Source of the DNA: Sinonovacula constricta
Taxonomy: Eukaryota > Mollusca > Bivalvia > Cardiida > Solecurtidae
DNA: 64,000 bases
Direction of reading: 5' to 3'
Assembly: GCA_007844125.1 (NCBI GenBank)
Contig: CM017561.1
Location: forward strand, 20,027,170 to 20,091,169
Positions 24,668-36,829 of the stretch are shown in pieces (the stretch's first letter is position 1; the number at the start of each line of letters is the position of its first letter). A model generated the notes under the pieces. It ran no database searches. It was not told the DNA's origin and saw only the letters and a list, made by a program, of their open reading frames with translations. The position numbers and the translations under genes were made by a program.

Positions 24668-25365
24668 CACAACAATATGCAAGATTACAAAAAGGAAAAT
24701 ATTTTGTGACCTATAAAACTGACGTTTATACACAAGATTACTTAAAGGAAAATGTTTCATGACCTATAAAACTGACGTTTATACACAAGATTACTTAAAG
24801 GAAAATGTTTCATGGCCTATAAAACTGACGTTTATACACAAGATTACTTAAAGGAAAATGTTTCATGGCCTATAAAACTGACGTTTATACACAAGATTAC
24901 TTAAAGGAAAATGTTTCATGGCCTATAAAACTGACGTTTATACACAAGATTACTTAAAGGAAAATGTTTCATGACCTATAAAACTGACGTTTATACACAA
25001 GATTACTTAAAGGAAAATGTTTCATGGCCTATAAAACTGACGCTTATACACAAGATTACTTAAAGGAAAATGTTTCATGGCCTATAAAACTGACGTTTAT
25101 GCACAAGATTACTTAAAGGAAAATGTTTCATGACCTATAAAACTGACGTTTATACACAAGATTACTTAAAGGAAAATGTTTCATGGCCTATAAAACTGAC
25201 GTTTATACACAAGATTACTTAAAGGAAAATGTTTCATGGCCTATAAAACTGACGTTTATACACAAGATTACTTAAAGGAAAATGTTTTATGGCCTATAAA
25301 ACTGACGTTCGTACGCAAGAATACTTAATGAATTTTTTTTTTGACCTATAAAACTGATGTATATA
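24668..25365. repeat. 53-bp satellite, about 13 copies, very uniform
   Basis: The unit gacgtttatacacaagatta plus cttaaaggaaaatgtttcat plus g(a/g)cctataaaact starts at 24721 and every 53 bp to 25304, with decayed edge copies at 24668 and after 25304. Internal copies differ at only one or two positions. The main variable site is gacctat versus ggcctat. The sharp decay at both edges and the uniform core point to recent expansion. Confidence 0.97.
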
Positions 25366-26914
25366 TTCAATGTTGGAATATTCTTTCTTCTCATAGTTTC
25401 ATACATCCTTATGATTTCGTTGATGTTATTTCTGTAAGACCAAAACTCAAATATGTTTTTTTTAAATTTTGCTCTTATTAGCTAAGATTAATTGTACACG
25501 GGTTAAAGTGAAAATGAACAGTATAACAAGAACAACTAAAATGAAAACTGACATACAGCTTGAAATTGTTAAATCGCTGATGGCATTTGGTATTATTGCA
25601 TTGTACACTTGTAGGTGTTATGGTTACTTTCATAGGAAATAGTTACAGATGAGTGTCTCAAAATGTAGCAATTGAAATGAAAGCTTTGTCAATGTATCAG
25701 CAGGAATATAACATAATATTGTCACAGATTCTCAAGGTAACGCTTTTCTATTTTATGCTACTTTCTTCTGGCTAATTAAAACAAAGCTTAGCTCCATATA
25801 TAAAATATTATAATCAGCCTAATACCAAATCAACAAAAAGGTCATGAAATGATCAAAGAAAGATTGTATGTAAAAGGTACGTTTTATTGCATCGATGCAT
25901 ACATTGTATATACATGTATAAATGTTGATGGATCGGTGTAAATATATGATGATGACAACCATTGTGTCAGGTCTTGGTGTAAATTCAAAGTCACGTAGTT
26001 TTAACACAAAATATCAGGGAGACATATAGTGTTCAGACAAATGTGGAAAGAAAAATCTAGTTAAAAAGTAGTTTAAGAGACATTTAGGCACAAGAGTTTA
26101 TGATAGATACATAAACAAAACTGGCACTCCTTTTTAGCGCCATTTTAAAACTGCTGCGATTAAGTCATTAGGCAATCAAATGATTAAAATGTAAGAAACG
26201 GACAGTAATATGCAATATTACTATCCATTGCTTAATTGCATGCTGTGTCTATTAAAAAGCTGAAACATTGTGTAAAATGAAGAAGATAAAAATACGACAT
26301 TTGATCTGAGATTCAATCATCTGCTGATGGTAAAAAAGGAATGAGACGATGTTTAAAGAAGCCGATAAGCAGTTATATTACAATACATACCATAAACATA
26401 TCATTTATAGGTGCTTTCTGGCTAATAGTTCATTTTTACAGCAAAACAATCGGTCCAGACTGTTAATATATACGTTTTACACACTTAAATGCAATCTACT
26501 AAAACAAACATAAAATGTAGCGTCCACAACACCACCTTAGCTTTAAAATCATTCTCTACTTTAAAAAAATCATGTAAGCTTTGCTATATAAACTAAAAGT
26601 AGCCACAAGTACACTACTTGCTGTTTTATCAGATAAAACACAACTATCAACTTCATCACAAACTATTGTTTTCTAAAACACTATTTTTACAATTTGGGTT
26701 TTCTTCGGAGAAAGCCAGGCGTATGGCATGTAGATCTACATTGTTTTCTTGCATTTATAACTGTGCAGCATAAACCATCTATTATCAAATGGACACGAGG
26801 TGCCAAAACGTTATCGTGATGCCGTTTTTGGTATGCTTTTCGTAAAATGAAAATCTAACAATATTTAACGATGTTAACAGTTTCGCCTGAGATAACGCAT
26901 GTTAATTGTTGCAG
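25366..26914. other. Non-coding downstream of the membrane-protein gene
   Basis: No exon or repeat was recognised. The right end is the presumed 3' flank of the minus-strand gene ending at 26945. Confidence 0.5.
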
Positions 26915-26920
26915 TTTATT
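26915..26920 (-). terminator. Candidate polyA signal AATAAA of the membrane-protein gene
   Basis: TTTATT on the plus strand gives AATAAA on the minus strand, 25 bases after the TAA stop at 26945-26947. It is in the right place for a very short 3' UTR, but in such AT-rich DNA the motif is not strong evidence. Confidence 0.3.
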
Positions 26921-26944
26921 TAGCTAACTATACAGAAGTATGAC

Positions 26945-29900
26945 TTAATCATCAGTGTCTCCACTGCCTCCGCCACCACCGCTGCCACCACCGCCACTGC
27001 AGTCACCACCGACGTCATTATCATCGGCTGTTCTATCATGGAACTTTGGGCTGTCTTGGCGTTTTGGGCTGTCTTGGCGTTTTGGGCCATCGTCGTGGTG
27101 GTCTTCTTCATCATGATCATCTTCAACTGATTATTAAATAACAAACACATGCTTTAAAATTGGCCATTTCTTTAAATGTGATCGGCGTTCACTGTTAATG
27201 GACTACAAAAACAACTACATCAAAAAGGAGCTCTTCTTTAAACACCACAAATTCCGATCCTATGTTACATTACCCACAATCTTATTTGAGACAAAGTGGG
27301 GTTTATTGCTATTTGCAGCACTGTCTTGAAGCTATGGTAACATTACCAAGAGTAAAATCATTTTTAAATTTTAAACATGGACTAATACAACAGGGACATG
27401 ATGGCTCTAAATTGTTCGACTGATGACCATGACTTATCATGCTTTTAAAAATTGATAAAAAAACTGAATATTAATATATTTATATATTTTCCCATAAAAC
27501 ATAAAGTAATTCAAACTTAATGAACAAAGTAATTAATAAACCAATAAATTAATAAATTCATATGTATATTAAGAACCTAATACAAATACTTTACAACAGG
27601 AAGCCCTCAAACCATGAAATAGAATTATTTTATTTTGTCTTGTTGTTAAACTCATTTCACCATTTAAATGACTTGATATTGTCTTCCTTGTAAATCATAT
27701 GTTAAATCTTGTAAATTCAACACACACCTACCTTTCACAACAACAGCACCAGCTGTGGCACCTCCAGTTACTAACAGGGCTTTTTCTTCATCTGAAAAAG
27801 ACAGTTAATCTTAATTGTTTGAATTCGGTGCATATTTTTATCTTCCTAATTTAAATACAAATAATCAGTTCTTCCCTGGCTTTTTCCATCAATCTGTTTA
27901 AAACAGTCTTATAATATTTTTCTGGCAAGGAGTTTTTGCACATTGCAATTATTGAATATGCTTGTAAGCCACTGTGCTTGTTTCAAGTTATTTATTCGGA
28001 ATTAAGGGTTTCACTTTAAACCCCACTTAATTTTATGACACAAGCAAAATATTTGTGCATATGTCTTTGACGACATTGACTTGAGCCTGTAAAGCATGAT
28101 CTACTCAGAAATAAATCATTAGATAGGCACTGGTCATCCCCCTGGGCAATCTGATTAAAATCATTTCCTGATTACCTTATTGCTACTGAGTTTCAAGCAA
28201 TGTTTTGTCAATTGTTTACAGTTGTAAGCAAATAACTAAGACTGTTAATCAGTCTTTGAAATGATCATAACTAATAACTAATTACCATTCAGACAAGTAA
28301 CATTTGGGAGATTTACTTACCCGAAACACATTTTACATGCACAGAGTTTGGTTTAAGAAACAACAGTAGTCTTTTTCAAGATTTATTGTTTGTTACTGTT
28401 TTGTAATTGGAGGGACCATATGTGCAATGTCTTTTTGGACTTATTTTTAAGATCCAGAAGAAAAAAATTGCCCAACTGGTGAAAGACTTTATAAAAATTA
28501 CATGTCTGCTCATAAATTGAGTCGCCAAGGACGATCAGGCATGTGTTAATTTTTGGTTACTGTAAGACTGTTAATAATTTATAAACATAACAGTGGTTGT
28601 AACAATTTCGGATATGAAGGTAAAGTGAGTTTACGCTATTCTCGAAATTGAATATACATGCTATTTATAAGCTGGGAAAGCCCTTAACCTACTTACATTG
28701 TATCATTGAGCTTGATATTACGATAACTGTCACACTACAGGTGTTTCACAGCCGATTAAAATCGATACTAGAGTTCAATGTGTTAACTCTGACATGGTTG
28801 CTTTAATGGAAAACCTACCATTTTTACTTGAGTGATAGCTGACTCCCATTTCAGGCTTGCTCTTGCTTTCCTTGCTTTCCTTGTTCATGTTCAACTTCTT
28901 CTTGAATCCACCAACTAAAAACAACAATATCAATCGGATGCTTTAAGCATAACTCCAACAGAAAATATTGTATACAGTAAACTGCTTACTGGTTCTTTTC
29001 ACTTAAAATTACTTTTAACTTCAAACATTCAGTTTTAATTCTTAATATTGTTACGTGACAATGTTTCTTAAAAAACTACTGATATGTAATCGTATTTTTT
29101 AATAAATTACAATTATTGTGTGTTTTTTTAAATTATAGCAAGAATATTGTGCAAAGCGTTTTGAAGCAAATAAGCATGTGTGAGGTCATCCGAATTGTAA
29201 TAGCAAGAACATGTGCAAGATGGTCTGAATAATTATAACACGAAACTGAGAAAGTTTAAAAAAAAAAGACTGTTTGCCTTTGGGCATGCCGACGCTCCTA
29301 TTAGGACCCCTGTTCGGACTATTCTTGGTGTAACACCAGCCAGCGAGCAAGACAACCAAGAAGATACAAGCAAGACCGAACCCCAGCAGGATACCCGTAA
29401 GGTAGTTGCTCCTTACTCTCTCCTCGAACTCCTCCCTGTCGTGGTAACCTGTGGATACATAAATGTAATATACAACATACACTTCACAGAAGCTTGCCAT
29501 TAAAGGTGTCAGGTCAAAAAGGCCCACATCCAAAACAGTCCGGTCCAAAACAGTCTGAACCAAAAAGGTCCACTTTTTATTGGTACTGGCCAATGAATAG
29601 AGGGTCAAAAAGGCCCGTATGTGTGTTGTAATATGTACTGTATGTTACTGCTTTGTTTAAGAAGCATATTGATTGTTGATGTATATTATCAACTTATTAT
29701 ATGAACAATATATTATTTATAATATTTCCTTAATATTTAGTTGCTGTATCTTTTTAAGAACATGGACATGCATATGATCTAAGTAAGTTAATATAGTATT
29801 GTGTGTCTGACAATTATTTAATCATTTTGGTTTAATATAGAAAGTGCTGAATTAAAACAGTATTTTCTATGGAATTTTTCTGACCATGATGAAATTACTA

Positions 29901-32218
29901 TGTAAAATTGATCACGTTTTTAAAATTATATTTAATATTTACTTAATTTTATATTAAATTTCAATTCAATCTCCTGATAAAATGTATGATTTATGATTTA
30001 CTACACATCTCTTTGGGTCTGTTTAGTTCAAACAATAAAATATCAATTCATTGTGCATCTAATTATTTTCTTACAATTCCAGACTTTGTGCTTATTAATA
30101 AAGTTTACTGAAATAAATCGTTATTCTGTAACATATTTGTAATTTCTATTTATATCAATTTCAATTAGATCAATATACTACTATTCTTGTACTATTTCCA
30201 TTTTGCTCAATTTTTGGCTTAATTCTTCATTCTAAAAATATTTCAATGTTCAGTTAATTTATCATTTTTATCTTGGTCTATTATCTTTTTGGCAATTTTT
30301 TTGGCTTTAATGTTTCAATGAAAAACCCCAGACATTAACTGCGCCATCGTCAGGTCCCAAGCATTTAGTGAGAAAGCAGGAGTGATGTTTGAATATTACT
30401 TGCTGTTTTATTTACATAATGTAATATGTATATAATATGCAATGCTGTAAATGTATTTCATAAACATATATTTCTAAAATTCACATTCAACACATAATTA
30501 ACTGCAAAGTCGCTCATTAAATAAATCAGCAATTTTACATAATATAATATGTATTACACTATATAATATAAAATATTTATATATAAAACATATTGTATAT
30601 ACAGGCTTTTGTGGTACGGCCTTTCTGGTCCAGGCCTTTTTGGTCCTGGGCCATGCTGGTATTGGGTCTTTTCATTTTTTTGGCCTTGTTGACCCGATTC
30701 CCATAAAAGGGGGTGAGGGTGGGTGAGAGGTGCATGACAAATATATCACAGATGTGTAGTTATCAGAAAGTAAACAGCATGGTATATATGTTGAATGTGT
30801 GTAATTGAGAAATGTATGTAATTGTGTATTGCGTCTTGTATCATGTACTTAGATGTATGTGTGTACGTGCAGAATGTGTGCTTTTACATGTGTGTAATTA
30901 AAATTTGTGATTATATACAAATATGCTTTTATAATGTGGGTAATTTTTACTGTGAAATTGTATGTGTTATTGTTTGTTGGGTCTTTCTTCCCACCAACAT
31001 TCTTCCAGTTTTTTGGAGCATGTGTAATTGTTAAACAAATATGAGTGTATAGTATTTATAAAGGCACATCATTCATAAAAGGTACATCAGGTTTCGGGGT
31101 ATACAGTGTAATGTAATCTTGAAGTGCATGCTATAATATCTGAATTTATACCGTCAGCATGTTCGATGGCTGTCTGGAATGGGATGTTAACGATCTGGCC
31201 TCTTGGGGAACATTTGTGGTACACCTCAAGTGAGAACACATAGCCTGGGTACTTCTGGTTGTACACATAGTCAGAACCTGTCATCAACTTGGCTGTCATG
31301 GTCGTCTCAGTCTCACTGCACACAGGCACTGAGTTGGTAACTCTGGTGTTCTGGTACACCTGAAAGCACGTCGGCAATGTCAGGACATTGAGTATTGAGT
31401 TATATCTGTGTATAATAGCAAAATATGGTGTTTCTGAGATTTTCATGCAAGAATACTGATTAGATGCGAATTTCAAATAAAATTAGTGTAAAATAGAATA
31501 ACTTTTTATAATATTTTTGTTATAGTAGTAAGAGATGCAGCAGTTGTAGTAATAACAGTAGATGCAGTTATAGTAGTAAAAGTGGTAGTAGAAGTAGAAG
31601 TAGAAGTTGTAGCAGCAGTAGAAGATGAAGTAGAAGTAGTAGTGCTAGTAGTGGTAAAAGTAGTACATGTAGCAGTGGTAAATGTAGTCATAGTGGTAAA
31701 AGTAGTAGAAGTAGTAGTAGTAGAAGTAGTAGTAGTAGTAGCAGTAGTAGTAGTGGTAAATGTAGTAGTAGTGGTAAAAGTAGTAGTAGTGGTAAATGTA
31801 GTAGTAGTAGCAGTAGTAGTAGTAGTAGTAGCAGTAGTAGTAGTGGTAAATGTAGTAGTAGTGGTAAAAGTAGTACATGTAGCAGTGGTAAATGTAGTAG
31901 TAGTAGCAGTAGTAGTAGTAGTAGTAGCAGTAGTGGTAAATGTAGTAGTAGTGGTAAAAGTAGTAGTAGTGGTAAATGTAGTAGTAGTAGCAGTAGTAGT
32001 AGTGGTAGTAGCAGAAGTAGTAGTAGTGGTAAATGTAGTAGTAGTGGTAAAAGTAGTAGTAGTGGTAAAAGTAGTAGTAGTGGTAATGTAGTAGCAGTGG
32101 TAAATGTAGTAGTAGTAGAAGTAGTAGTAGCAGAAGTAGTAGTAGTGGTAAAAGTAGTTGTAGTAGTAGTACTAGCAGTAGTAGTAGAAGTAGTAGTGGT
32201 AAAAGTAGGAGTGGTAAA

Positions 32219-32250
<32 letters not shown>

Positions 32251-32282
32251 TAGCAGAAGTAGTAGTAGTGGTAAAAGTAGTT

Positions 32283-32319
<37 letters not shown>

Positions 32320-32352
32320 AAGTAGTAGTGGTAAATGTAGTAGTAGTGGTAA

Positions 32353-32390
<38 letters not shown>

Positions 32391-32589
32391 AAAGTAGGAG
32401 TTGTTAAAGTAGTAGTAGTAGTAGTAGTAGCAGTAGTTGTGGTACAAGCAAGAGTGGTACACGCAGAAGTGGTAAAAGTAGGAGTTGTAAAAGTAGTAGT
32501 AGTAGTAGTAGTAGCAGTAGTAGAAGTAGTAGTGGTAAAAGTAGGAGTGGTAAAAGTAGTAATAGAACTAGTAGTATTAGTAGCAGGAC

Positions 32590-32644
<55 letters not shown>

Positions 32645-32694
32645 CTAAAATAGTAGTAGTAGTAGTAGTAGTAGTAGTACCAGAAATAGTAGTA

Positions 32695-32725
<31 letters not shown>

Positions 32726-32883
32726 CAGCAGTAGTAGTAGTAGCAGTAGTAGTAGTAGTAGTAGCAGTAGTAGTAGCAGTAGTAGTAGTAGTAGCAGTAG
32801 TAGTAGTAGCAGTAGTAGTAGCAGTAGTAGTAGTAGCAGTAGTAGTAGTAGCAGTAGTAGTAGTAGCAGCAGTAGTAGCAGTA

Positions 32884-32917
<34 letters not shown>

Positions 32918-34335
32918 CAGTAGTAGTAGCAGCAGTAGAAGTAGTATTGGTAAACGTAGGAGTGGTAAATATAGTAGTAGTACTAGTAGTATTAATAGCA
33001 GTACAGTAGCAGCAGTAGTAGTAGTATTAGTAGCAGTACAGTAGCAGCAGTAGCAGTAGTATTAGTAGCAGTACAGTAGCAGCAGTAGTAGTAGCAGTAG
33101 TAAGCCCAAACTGCCCATTAAGCAGACTATCACTCACGTCTTTTTCTTCCATTCGGACTTATGTCTTAAGAGATCAAAACTTACAGGCATTGCTTTAGTC
33201 TAACTAAAGTCAAACTTGGTTTTGAAAGTTTTTTTAGCATGGTCCTATTAAAGTTATACTTTCATAAACAAAGTCAGAACCAGAAGTTTTAGAGATAGGG
33301 TTTCTTAAATGTGGAACAATGTCTAATGTATCGCCTACCTGTGACTCGGTGCCGAGTCTTAGCTCTAGCGAGACCTTGGAATCGTTGAACAGAGCGTATG
33401 GGTTGAGCTGGTAGCACAGACCGGCGCAATTGTCGACATCTGTCGCTTCGAATGTGAATATGCAATCTCCGGCGGGAGAGATACCGACACCATTAATAAT
33501 AACAGTTGAATCTCGACCAACCATCATCTTCTCGCACTGCGTGTTTTTGCCAATCTCCACTAAAGGGCGAGAAAGTGTTTCAAGAGATTTTGTATGGAAA
33601 ATGTTGATCAAAATAGTAAGAATCGTTACCAACATTTGCAAAAATAACAAAAATAACACAAGTAGAAACACATGCATGTTTTGATTTTCGTCCCCAATGA
33701 CGTAACTACCATCCACGTCATCGTCATCATCTTTATCAGAATCATCCCTACCGAGAGAAAAATGCAAACTATTCAGATACATTGCAGCGACCAATTATGA
33801 TCATGATAAGAGACGTCCGGCTGTTCTGGCGGAGGAAGATGTCTGGGCGCACCTTAGATCAACTGGAAGACCTTCCCACATTTTGTCCTTCGCACCGAAC
33901 GGGACTCGAATCCACCCGGTGGGAGGCAAACGAGTCGTGAGTTATAAATCAGTGACCCTACCACTACGCCAAGGGCGCCCCTGTTCTAGTGGTTAAGATG
34001 TTAGACTCTTGATCGGATTGTACCGTACTCAAACCCCGAACCGACCATGAGATAGTAGTTCTTTTGGTGAGACCATTTACTGAACTTTCCTGTGGGTAGT
34101 TTCTATCCTACAACTGGTATTACCAAGAAAGTCGGTATTGGACAGGGCTTAATATAAGTTGAAAAGCCTTGTTCCGTAATTCTGTATAAATACAAAGGTT
34201 CAAAATAAAACAGCAGAGCAAAACGGACCTTAGTACAGCGGTAATATAAACTCGGGGACACTTACAACTATGTACGGCTTCCATAGTGTACACTACCACC
34301 ACTAGGATGGTCAGTAATGACCAGGTGCTCGCCAT
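26945..34335 (-). CDS. Unrecognised type I single-pass membrane protein, seven exons, 335 residues
   Basis: Exons (minus): 34335-34266, 33559-33339, 31359-31152, 29448-29278, 28914-28819, 27791-27732, 27126-26945. The total is 1008 nt, an exact multiple of three, and junction phases agree. Residues 1-23 form a signal peptide (MASTWSLLTILVVVVYTMEA). The ectodomain (24-181) has six Cys (32, 56, 68, 72, 111, 147) and one N-glycosylation site (N82). A TM helix follows (YLTGILLGFGLACIFLVVLL, about 182-204). The cytoplasmic part has a Lys-rich stretch (FKKKLNMNKESKESKSK), the repeat GPKRQDSPKRQDSPK, and an acidic, Gly/Ser-rich end (GGGGSGGGGGSGDTDD). The ectodomain pattern around DCIFTFEATDVDNCAGLC is faintly CUB-like; I do not recognise the family. 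The 3' edge of exon 4 is uncertain: AAAG|GCAAAC would be a GC donor, and nearby phase-1 GT sites are weak. An acceptor-like ttttcag|gc at 34354 suggests a further 5' UTR exon. Confidence 0.78.
29503..30690. mobile_element. Non-autonomous element with inverted ggtcaaaaaggcc ends
   Basis: The left end (from about 29504) reads ggtgtcaggtcaaaaaggcc and carries further ggtcc/aaaaaggcc variants to 29616. The right end (about 30605-30690) holds the inverse, with ggccttgttgacccgattcc as outer edge and tttctggtcc...ggcctttttggtcc inside. The interior is about 1 kb of very AT-rich DNA without coding frames. It lies in intron 3 of the membrane-protein gene. The outermost 20 bases pair imperfectly. Flanks attaaa/cataaa hint at a target duplication, which I could not settle, so no superfamily is given. 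Confidence 0.65.
30968..31022 (-). mobile_element. Short fragment of the SINE family seen at 56.1 kb
   Basis: tgtttgttgggtctttcttc followed by ccaccaacattcttccag matches the left (tail) end of the copies at 51326, 54717 and 56125. Only the tail, about 55 bp, is left. It lies in intron 3 of the membrane-protein gene. Confidence 0.6.
31520..33105. repeat. 1.6-kb AGT/ACT trinucleotide microsatellite with higher-order blocks
   Basis: Nearly the whole stretch is (GTA)n/(AGT)n with agc, aga, ggt and aaa variants. Blocks such as gtagtagtggtaaatgtagt and gtagtagtggtaaaagtagt repeat as larger units between about 31680 and 32100. The right part (32590-33100) is purer, with periodic cag interruptions. 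It lies in intron 2 of the membrane-protein gene, between exons 33559-33339 and 31359-31152. The long open frames here (poly-Val on plus, poly-Tyr on minus) are by-products of the triplet period. Confidence 0.97.
33824..33981 (-). mobile_element. tRNA-derived SINE
   Basis: Read on the minus strand from 33981 it starts gggcgcccttggcgtagtgg, with a pol III A-box-like tggcgtagtgg (33971-33961) and a B box ggattcgagtccc (33913-33901). The spacing is tRNA-like, and a non-tRNA body of about 75 bp runs to 33824. It lies in intron 1 of the membrane-protein gene, head to head with the next SINE. Confidence 0.75.
33982..34130 (+). mobile_element. tRNA-derived SINE, head-to-head with the previous one
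   Basis: The head ctagtggttaagatgttaga (about 33986) looks like an A box region and ccgtactcaaaccccg (about 34023) like a degenerate B box. A body of about 90 bp follows. The head resembles the sequence near 44180-44235 (gttatggactcgggatcgga, then gtgttcaaacctt). Confidence 0.6.
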
Positions 34336-34354
34336 GGTGGAGTTGAGAGTATGC

Positions 34355-36242
34355 CTGAAAATAGAGGCAAAATATGTCAAACATGCACAATAATAAAGAA
34401 CTGATTCTCTGTAAAAAGTGTCGCAACGGTCGACATTTGTCAGGAGACATTATAGTCGACATTTGTGTAAAATGGTGCAAATTGGAAAATATGTCAAAAG
34501 GCAAATAATGCCGAAATATGAGAGAAAATACTTAAATTTAGAGCCGAAACTACATGCATGTCGAATGATTAAAATACATCCAGACAAAATGCCAAAAGCA
34601 CTCAGTCGAGAATAGATCGAAAGTGCACCAAGAACGTTTTTTTTTTCTCCTAAAAGTGAGATAAGATAAGTCATATAAACAGAAAAATGTAAAACGTACA
34701 CAGGCTTGTTAAACTCAGATAGTCAAAATCTAAACAGAAAAAAGCGAAAGCATGATGATCATATGCTAGCATCGCCGATGCTGATAGCATCCGTTATGTG
34801 TAAATATGACCAATGAACAGATGGCTGTCAGACACACAAAGATTACAATATTTAAAGTTTTGTTCTTAGATTGCATATACCCTAAAAGTTTTATATTAAC
34901 AATAGTTGTTTGGAAATGTTTAATTATTTTTATTTTATTATATTAAAATAGTTTAGAACAGTGTTGTATTTAAATTATATCAGTGTACACAAGCATTATC
35001 TACACTATGGTCACGTGCTATCCGTGATGGCATCGGTAGCTATCCAAACGAATCCGGTGTTAGGAGTAGACCTACTTCACCAGTTTTAATTTCGATCGTT
35101 TGAAGAGGACTGTCATGAAACATAATCTGTCAGATTTGCGCCCCCTTGTTCGTAATTGTAAAGGTGTAGCCATCGACAGTAGTTTTCTTTAACCCAAAGA
35201 AATTAAAATTGCAAAACGATGAAATTATATAGCTAATATTTAAAAATCGTGTTGCATATTGTTGCAAATCATTCTTTCAGCTTAGTAACAAATTAAATTG
35301 CGTGATATTAACAAAGCGGGGTATGTTTGGTTATATGCTGAACCCAAATAAACATTTTGTAATAAAATAAAAATAACAATAAAACCCCCTGTGAAAGCTT
35401 ACGATTTAGAGGAAAATTTTATGCTCAACATGTACTCATTTCTATAGCATAACTGTCTAACCAGGCAATGCATAGGCCAGGTACACACACACATATCGTA
35501 TTGAATTAAATTCTTAAGATCCACGCTGCCATGTCGTTTAATCAGCTTATCAAACCTCGGAGAGCTTTTCAGGGTCAAGGATTTTGAATGTCATTCAAAA
35601 ACAAACAAAAAGTAACAAATACACACACACGCGCACGCACGCACGCACACCCACCCACCCACCAATATACCATTGTATCTAACAACACTTGGTACGATAG
35701 AGGAGTACACACACACCTTTAGCAGAAAAGATTATTCATTTGATTAATAAACACTCCATCAACCATGCGCATAAACTCCAGCGCCCCCGCGATAAGAAAG
35801 AAAAGAAAGAACACACTCGTCACACAAAGAGTACACAAGTCACGTATTTTGTTGCTATCTTATGTATTTATGTTGGAGTAGAGTTTGCTAATTGAATACG
35901 AATAACCGAAGTCACACACTTGTTGTACATAGTCTATATTTTTTGTTTGCTATGGGTAGTGTGCGGTACATGTGCATTAAATCGATCATGAAGTCGAACA
36001 CGTGCTCATCCTTATACAACAAAGTTCAGTCGTCTTTAAAACGACATTTCCCTTCGCTTAGCTTTTTCTCCAATTCAATATCTTTCATAATTTTGTATTC
36101 CATCGTAGTTGAAAATGTCATGTCCGTTACATCGTCGCGCTTAAACATATACCAAAACTCTCAACATGATACGATTATATTTGTTTAATTAAGTCAAATA
36201 GAGTCTATTTTAACAAAAGCAACATTTACAAAATATATTAAT
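34355..36242. other. Non-coding, upstream of the membrane-protein gene
   Basis: This probably holds the promoter and a possible 5' UTR exon, but no element is clear enough to mark. A short mixed CA/CG/CACC simple repeat sits at 35620-35663. Confidence 0.5.
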
Positions 36243-36315
36243 ACAAAGGCAGTACCCAAATTCGAACCGGGTGCCATTAGTATAAGCGCCCAGCAAGCAA
36301 CCAGCAGACCACATT
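36243..36315 (-). mobile_element. tRNA-like SINE head
   Basis: The minus strand reads ggtctgctggttgcttgctg, then gcacccggttcgaatttggg, with a clear B box ggttcgaattt near 36268-36258. The A box part is degenerate. No body was delimited. Confidence 0.5.
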
Positions 36316-36829
36316 CTTTTCCAGACGGTTTGTAAGTACGTTAATTTAATTTGACTAAATTGGAATACCTTGACATGTTTTGTTAAAAAGAGCTGACCAA
36401 GCCACACTTGCAGAAACATTTGTCGTTTCAGATTTTGTTGATTCTCAAATTTTAACTGCTCATCTTTTACTAACAGTATCTTACACATTGTAATAAAACT
36501 TGTACCTTACACTTTAAACTTAAGTAGTAAATGGTAATTAAAGTATAGAAACTGCATTATATCCCGGTGGTTAGCATTCTGTGAGTCATTATTTGAACTT
36601 GGGCACTCAACTGAGCACTTGTCTACAAGCGGGGACAGGAGGTTACCTTTCAACTGTATTCCAAAGCTAAGGCAGTAGATTTTGATCGTTAAATATCTTC
36701 GTGAAGACAAATATTTGGAACATTAAACATGAACATCCGGTGTAAAGTTTGCATAAAACATAAATTACGATCAGTTTCTTTTTCTTTTCGCGGATCGAAC
36801 AAATTTGTTTACAGGACATGAAAGCCTAC

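Noticed and set aside
24668..25365. CRISPR or integron-like array of 53-bp units
   Set aside because: The whole unit is repeated; there are no variable spacers.
31582..32594. Plus-strand poly-Val and minus-strand poly-Tyr open frames
   Set aside because: They arise from the AGT/ACT triplet repeat, which has no stop in those frames. There is no start context or other coding sign.
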